Assembly (NCBI GenBank): GCA_037013685.1
Contig: CM072899.1
Location: 124,001-188,000 of the forward strand
Reading direction: 5' to 3'
Length of the DNA: 64,000 bases
Source of the DNA: Acridotheres tristis
Lineage: Eukaryota; Chordata; Aves; Passeriformes; Sturnidae
Shown: positions 61,067-64,000 of the stretch, piece after piece
Layout of the letters: every line of letters starts with the position of its first letter
Position numbering within the stretch: position 1 is the first letter of the stretch
Position numbers and translations under genes: made by a program
Notes under the pieces: model-generated
Told to the model about the DNA's origin: nothing
What the model saw: the letters and a program-made list of their open reading frames with translations, nothing else
Databases searched by the model: none

Positions 61067-64000
61067 CTGAAATATAGACGTTGTTATGGAACTTCTTTTC
61101 TTTACCTATAGGAATAATAAATACTCCTGTTTGGAATTAACGGCTCATTGCATTTGTTACCAGTTACACTAGGAGATGCTGAATTTTATGTGATATGCCC
61201 TTTGTCACAGATTCGTAGTGTTAGAGTTAGGAAGTGAGACCAGAAGCTGTTCACTTAGCATTCCTTTATTGAAAACAGGTTTGGTTTCTGGTAGAACCTC
61301 ACAAGACACACGTTTCTTATTTAAAAGGTTACCTTCATGACATTATTTCTGTGTGCAAGAGTGAGAGAAATGCCTCCACTGACTACTTAAGGCATCCCAT
61401 TAATTTTTATTAACTGTACACTGTCCCTAAGACTGTAATTTTGATCTTCTCATCTCTTTAAATAACTTTATCCTCTTGGATATTTCCTGAATTAAATTTC
61501 TTGCAATGTGCAGTGACTGCAAATCTAAGCTGTTCTGTCTCAACTTCCTCTTTTTAAAGTGCTGTGAATTAGGAATGACTTGTTTGCTAACAGAAATGAG
61601 AGGCAAATCAGCTCTTTTGTTTTCTCTGGAAAATGTAAAAGCACAGTTTGTTTATATCACTCCTCCCAGTTTGTTCTTGATTGAACTACTCTGGCAGAAA
61701 ATTAGGGAGATGGGTATCAGTAATAGATGGACAACTCTCTCTTTGCATGTGGTCTTCTTAACATGATCCTTCCTGCATAAGAACAGGTAAATAGTTGGCC
61801 CTGAAGGAGGATGTATTGTATTTTTGTGAGAGGTATATATACCTAACCAGGGGGGCTTCACTGTGGGCAGCAGAAAAGCTTATCACAGCCCAGCTGCTTT
61901 TGCTGCAAGTCATCACAAAACCAAAACCCTTGAGCAATAATGAAGAGAGCTTTCCCATTCATTTTCCTTAGCTGTGAATATAAAATCTAGGAAGGAAAAT
62001 GAAGGTAACTCCTCTACCCTGTTCTGTTTCTTCCAGCACTGAGCCTCCACCATGGTACTTGTGTTGTTGCCTAGTGTAAGAGTCTGTAGTGGTAAACACT
62101 TGTTTGTGATGTGAGCTCTGAGGCCTTTTAGGTGCAAGCTTTAGTTAGAGTCAGGTGAAGGAATTGGCCTGGAGAATCTGGTGAAATTATTAGAAGCTCT
62201 GCTGGCTGATGCTGAATGGCACTTGAAGCATGACCTGAAAATGGTAAGGACGTGTAAAGGCTGTGTAACCTTCAATTGACAACTCCTTCTCAAAAATTCC
62301 AAAATGGCAAAACCTGCTCTGACTATAAGCCCCAGAGTTTCATAGTTTTGCAAACAGAAAAGTGTTGAAGCTTATTTTTTAAAATTCATTGAAATTAATA
62401 GAAAACCCTTTGAGGAAACTTAATATATGGGGAGATTAGGCCTCCTGTTTTAAATAATGAGTAGGATGAGTATTGAAGGAGATTGAGAACATTTATTTCT
62501 TTGTGAGGAAGCCGTTAATAGAATTACTGAGTAAATTCCACATAGAACATGTACACAGCTCCCCTCATCAATTTCAATCCAAAAAGGGAAGTATTATATT
62601 AGAAGGAAAGGGCAGTATCCCACATAACATTAAAACTGTTGCCAAAAGGTGTATAAATAACATGTTGCTTGTCTTGGCTAAATAGTTTTATTGTTCCATG
62701 AGGAAGCAAACCCAAAGCATTGTGACATTAATGCCACATGCTGGTTTACTGACAGATTTTTCAATATTAAACAGCATATTATGGAGCCAAAACTTGACAG
62801 GCTTAATTGTATACTTAAGAGTCAGACTAACTCACAGTTTGTTCCTTCTGTGATGGTGGCAGTTTGGAATTAAGGATCTCAATAGACTCATTGTAGTGGT
62901 TCTTTATTTTGTAATTATCCACAATGTTTATTCAGGGTCATTTCTATAGTTTTCTAGTCAAGAGAAACCTGTGATTTGGGAAGAAATTGGCCATTGTCAG
63001 AAAGAATATTTCTGTACCCTTTTTCTTGTTTCAGGTACGGTCCAGGATCTTTCAAACCAAATGATGTCACTAAAGCAAGCATGACTCTATGCTTCGAAGC
63101 ACCAAAAAACCTCCAGCTGCCCAGCCTATTGTTTTTTAACAGCTGCTAATGACAGAACTCAAGATCTTGTTCACTTCCAACAGGGATTTAGTCATCAGAT
63201 GAAGGAAATTTACAGCTCAGCTCACCTTGCCAAAATACTAGGTTTGAATTGGGGCAAGTTTCATCATGTAGCAAGAAGAGATTTGGGGAAATTTGATTTG
63301 GGATGATAGAAAACATTCATCTTACTTTTCAGAAGTAGTTCTGGTTCACACTGTCAAGTAAATGGCAAAGTCAGTTGGATGGTTTTTGATAGAAGATCAC
63401 TATTTCTGTAGAAATTAAAGAAGTGACATGGTTTTATGTGTTTGCTCTGTGCCTGTCCCTTACACTCACTCACACATACTAATTATGACAGAGAAGCCAT
63501 AACTGGGTATGAAGAGGCAGAAATTTTTGAGGTAGAGTTGCAAAGAGATATAGTGTTTGGCACCAGGTGTTTGAAAGTGCTGGTTTGGGTTTTGAAGTCC
63601 ACAATCCTCAGCTTGCAGCCAGCACTACTGTCCAGTTCACTAAGAGCAATCAGCACAGAGCATTTTTGGATAGTCTGCCTGCCAGTCCTGGCTGGTTCAG
63701 TTGTCAGGTTCAAGGCTTGAAAGCTCCTGAAGGCTTGACACACATGGTGCATGCCCAATGGGAATTGGAGAGCACAAGTAAGAAGAGGGTGTAAAAGCAG
63801 AATGAAAAGTTCTGGAACTGTCCCTTGTGCCTGACTTCAGAATATCGACCTCTCAAAATTTAGATATTTCTATAGCAGCTTTTAAAATTAAAGAAGTGTG
63901 TATCTTATTGTTGCTTTCAGTTGTAAAAGAAAGCTGTTCATTTGTATATATTATTCTGTAAAGTGACCTCAGGCCTGGCTTTAAGAAAGCAGCACAAGTG
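61067..64000. other. Right end of the window, no gene recognised
   Basis: AT-rich sequence with no transposon or RNA gene that I recognise. One exon-like stretch on the plus strand (about 63035-63140) follows a good polypyrimidine acceptor and encodes a short peptide starting YGPGSFKPNDVTKASM before a stop. It is described among the findings. Confidence 0.4.

Noticed and set aside
1..64000. CRISPR arrays, operons or phage-like systems
   Set aside because: No regularly spaced repeats or prokaryotic gene organisation; the window is spliced vertebrate DNA.

Overview
The window is vertebrate nuclear DNA, and almost certainly avian. Spliced genes have GT-AG introns in an AT-rich background broken by two CpG islands. 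The interspersed repeats are avian: two CR1 LINE fragments and four LTR elements resembling families common in songbird and other neoavian genomes. I assigned gene identities by reading the exon translations, without any database search.

Layout. (1) About 4.1-22.4 kb, plus strand: thirteen coding exons of the orphan nuclear receptor NR2C2 (TR4). They join in phase to 596 codons plus stop, and the promoter and 5' exons are not recognisable here. Two LTRs sit in one intron, and a motif-dense non-coding block precedes the last exon. (2) 22.4-31.5 kb: gene-free AT-rich sequence, probably a long NR2C2 3'UTR plus intergenic DNA, interrupted by a solo LTR with a perfect 5-bp target-site duplication. 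(3) 31.7-33.0 kb, plus strand: MRPS25, four exons, 171 aa, starting in a CpG island that carries a 20-bp minisatellite. (4) 36.0-46.2 kb, minus strand: RBSN (rabenosyn-5), eleven coding exons, 759 aa, converging on MRPS25, with a CpG-island promoter carrying GGGGCC and GCCTC repeats. (5) 47.3-47.6 kb, minus strand: an unrecognised candidate 3'-terminal exon just upstream of RBSN. (6) 54.8-57.6 kb, minus strand: TRH (prepro-thyrotropin-releasing hormone), two coding exons (257 aa) plus a likely non-coding first exon with a TATA box. (7) 59.0-60.5 kb: a long LTR followed by an 18-nt primer-binding site matching tRNA-Gly(UCC). (8) 60.5-64 kb: no recognised gene, but one or two exon-like stretches.

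The genes are not one pathway. NR2C2 is a nuclear transcription factor, MRPS25 a mitoribosome subunit, RBSN a Rab4/Rab5 effector of endosomal recycling, and TRH a secreted neuropeptide precursor. The order NR2C2-MRPS25-RBSN is the main synteny evidence that the receptor is NR2C2 rather than its paralogue NR2C1. I see no prokaryotic-style system, CRISPR array, tRNA or rRNA gene. The observations most worth checking are the unassigned exons (47.3 and 60.9 kb), the LTR with its PBS and 19-bp hairpin, the decayed TRH repeat units, and the modular RIQ/IVTD exon junctions of NR2C2.
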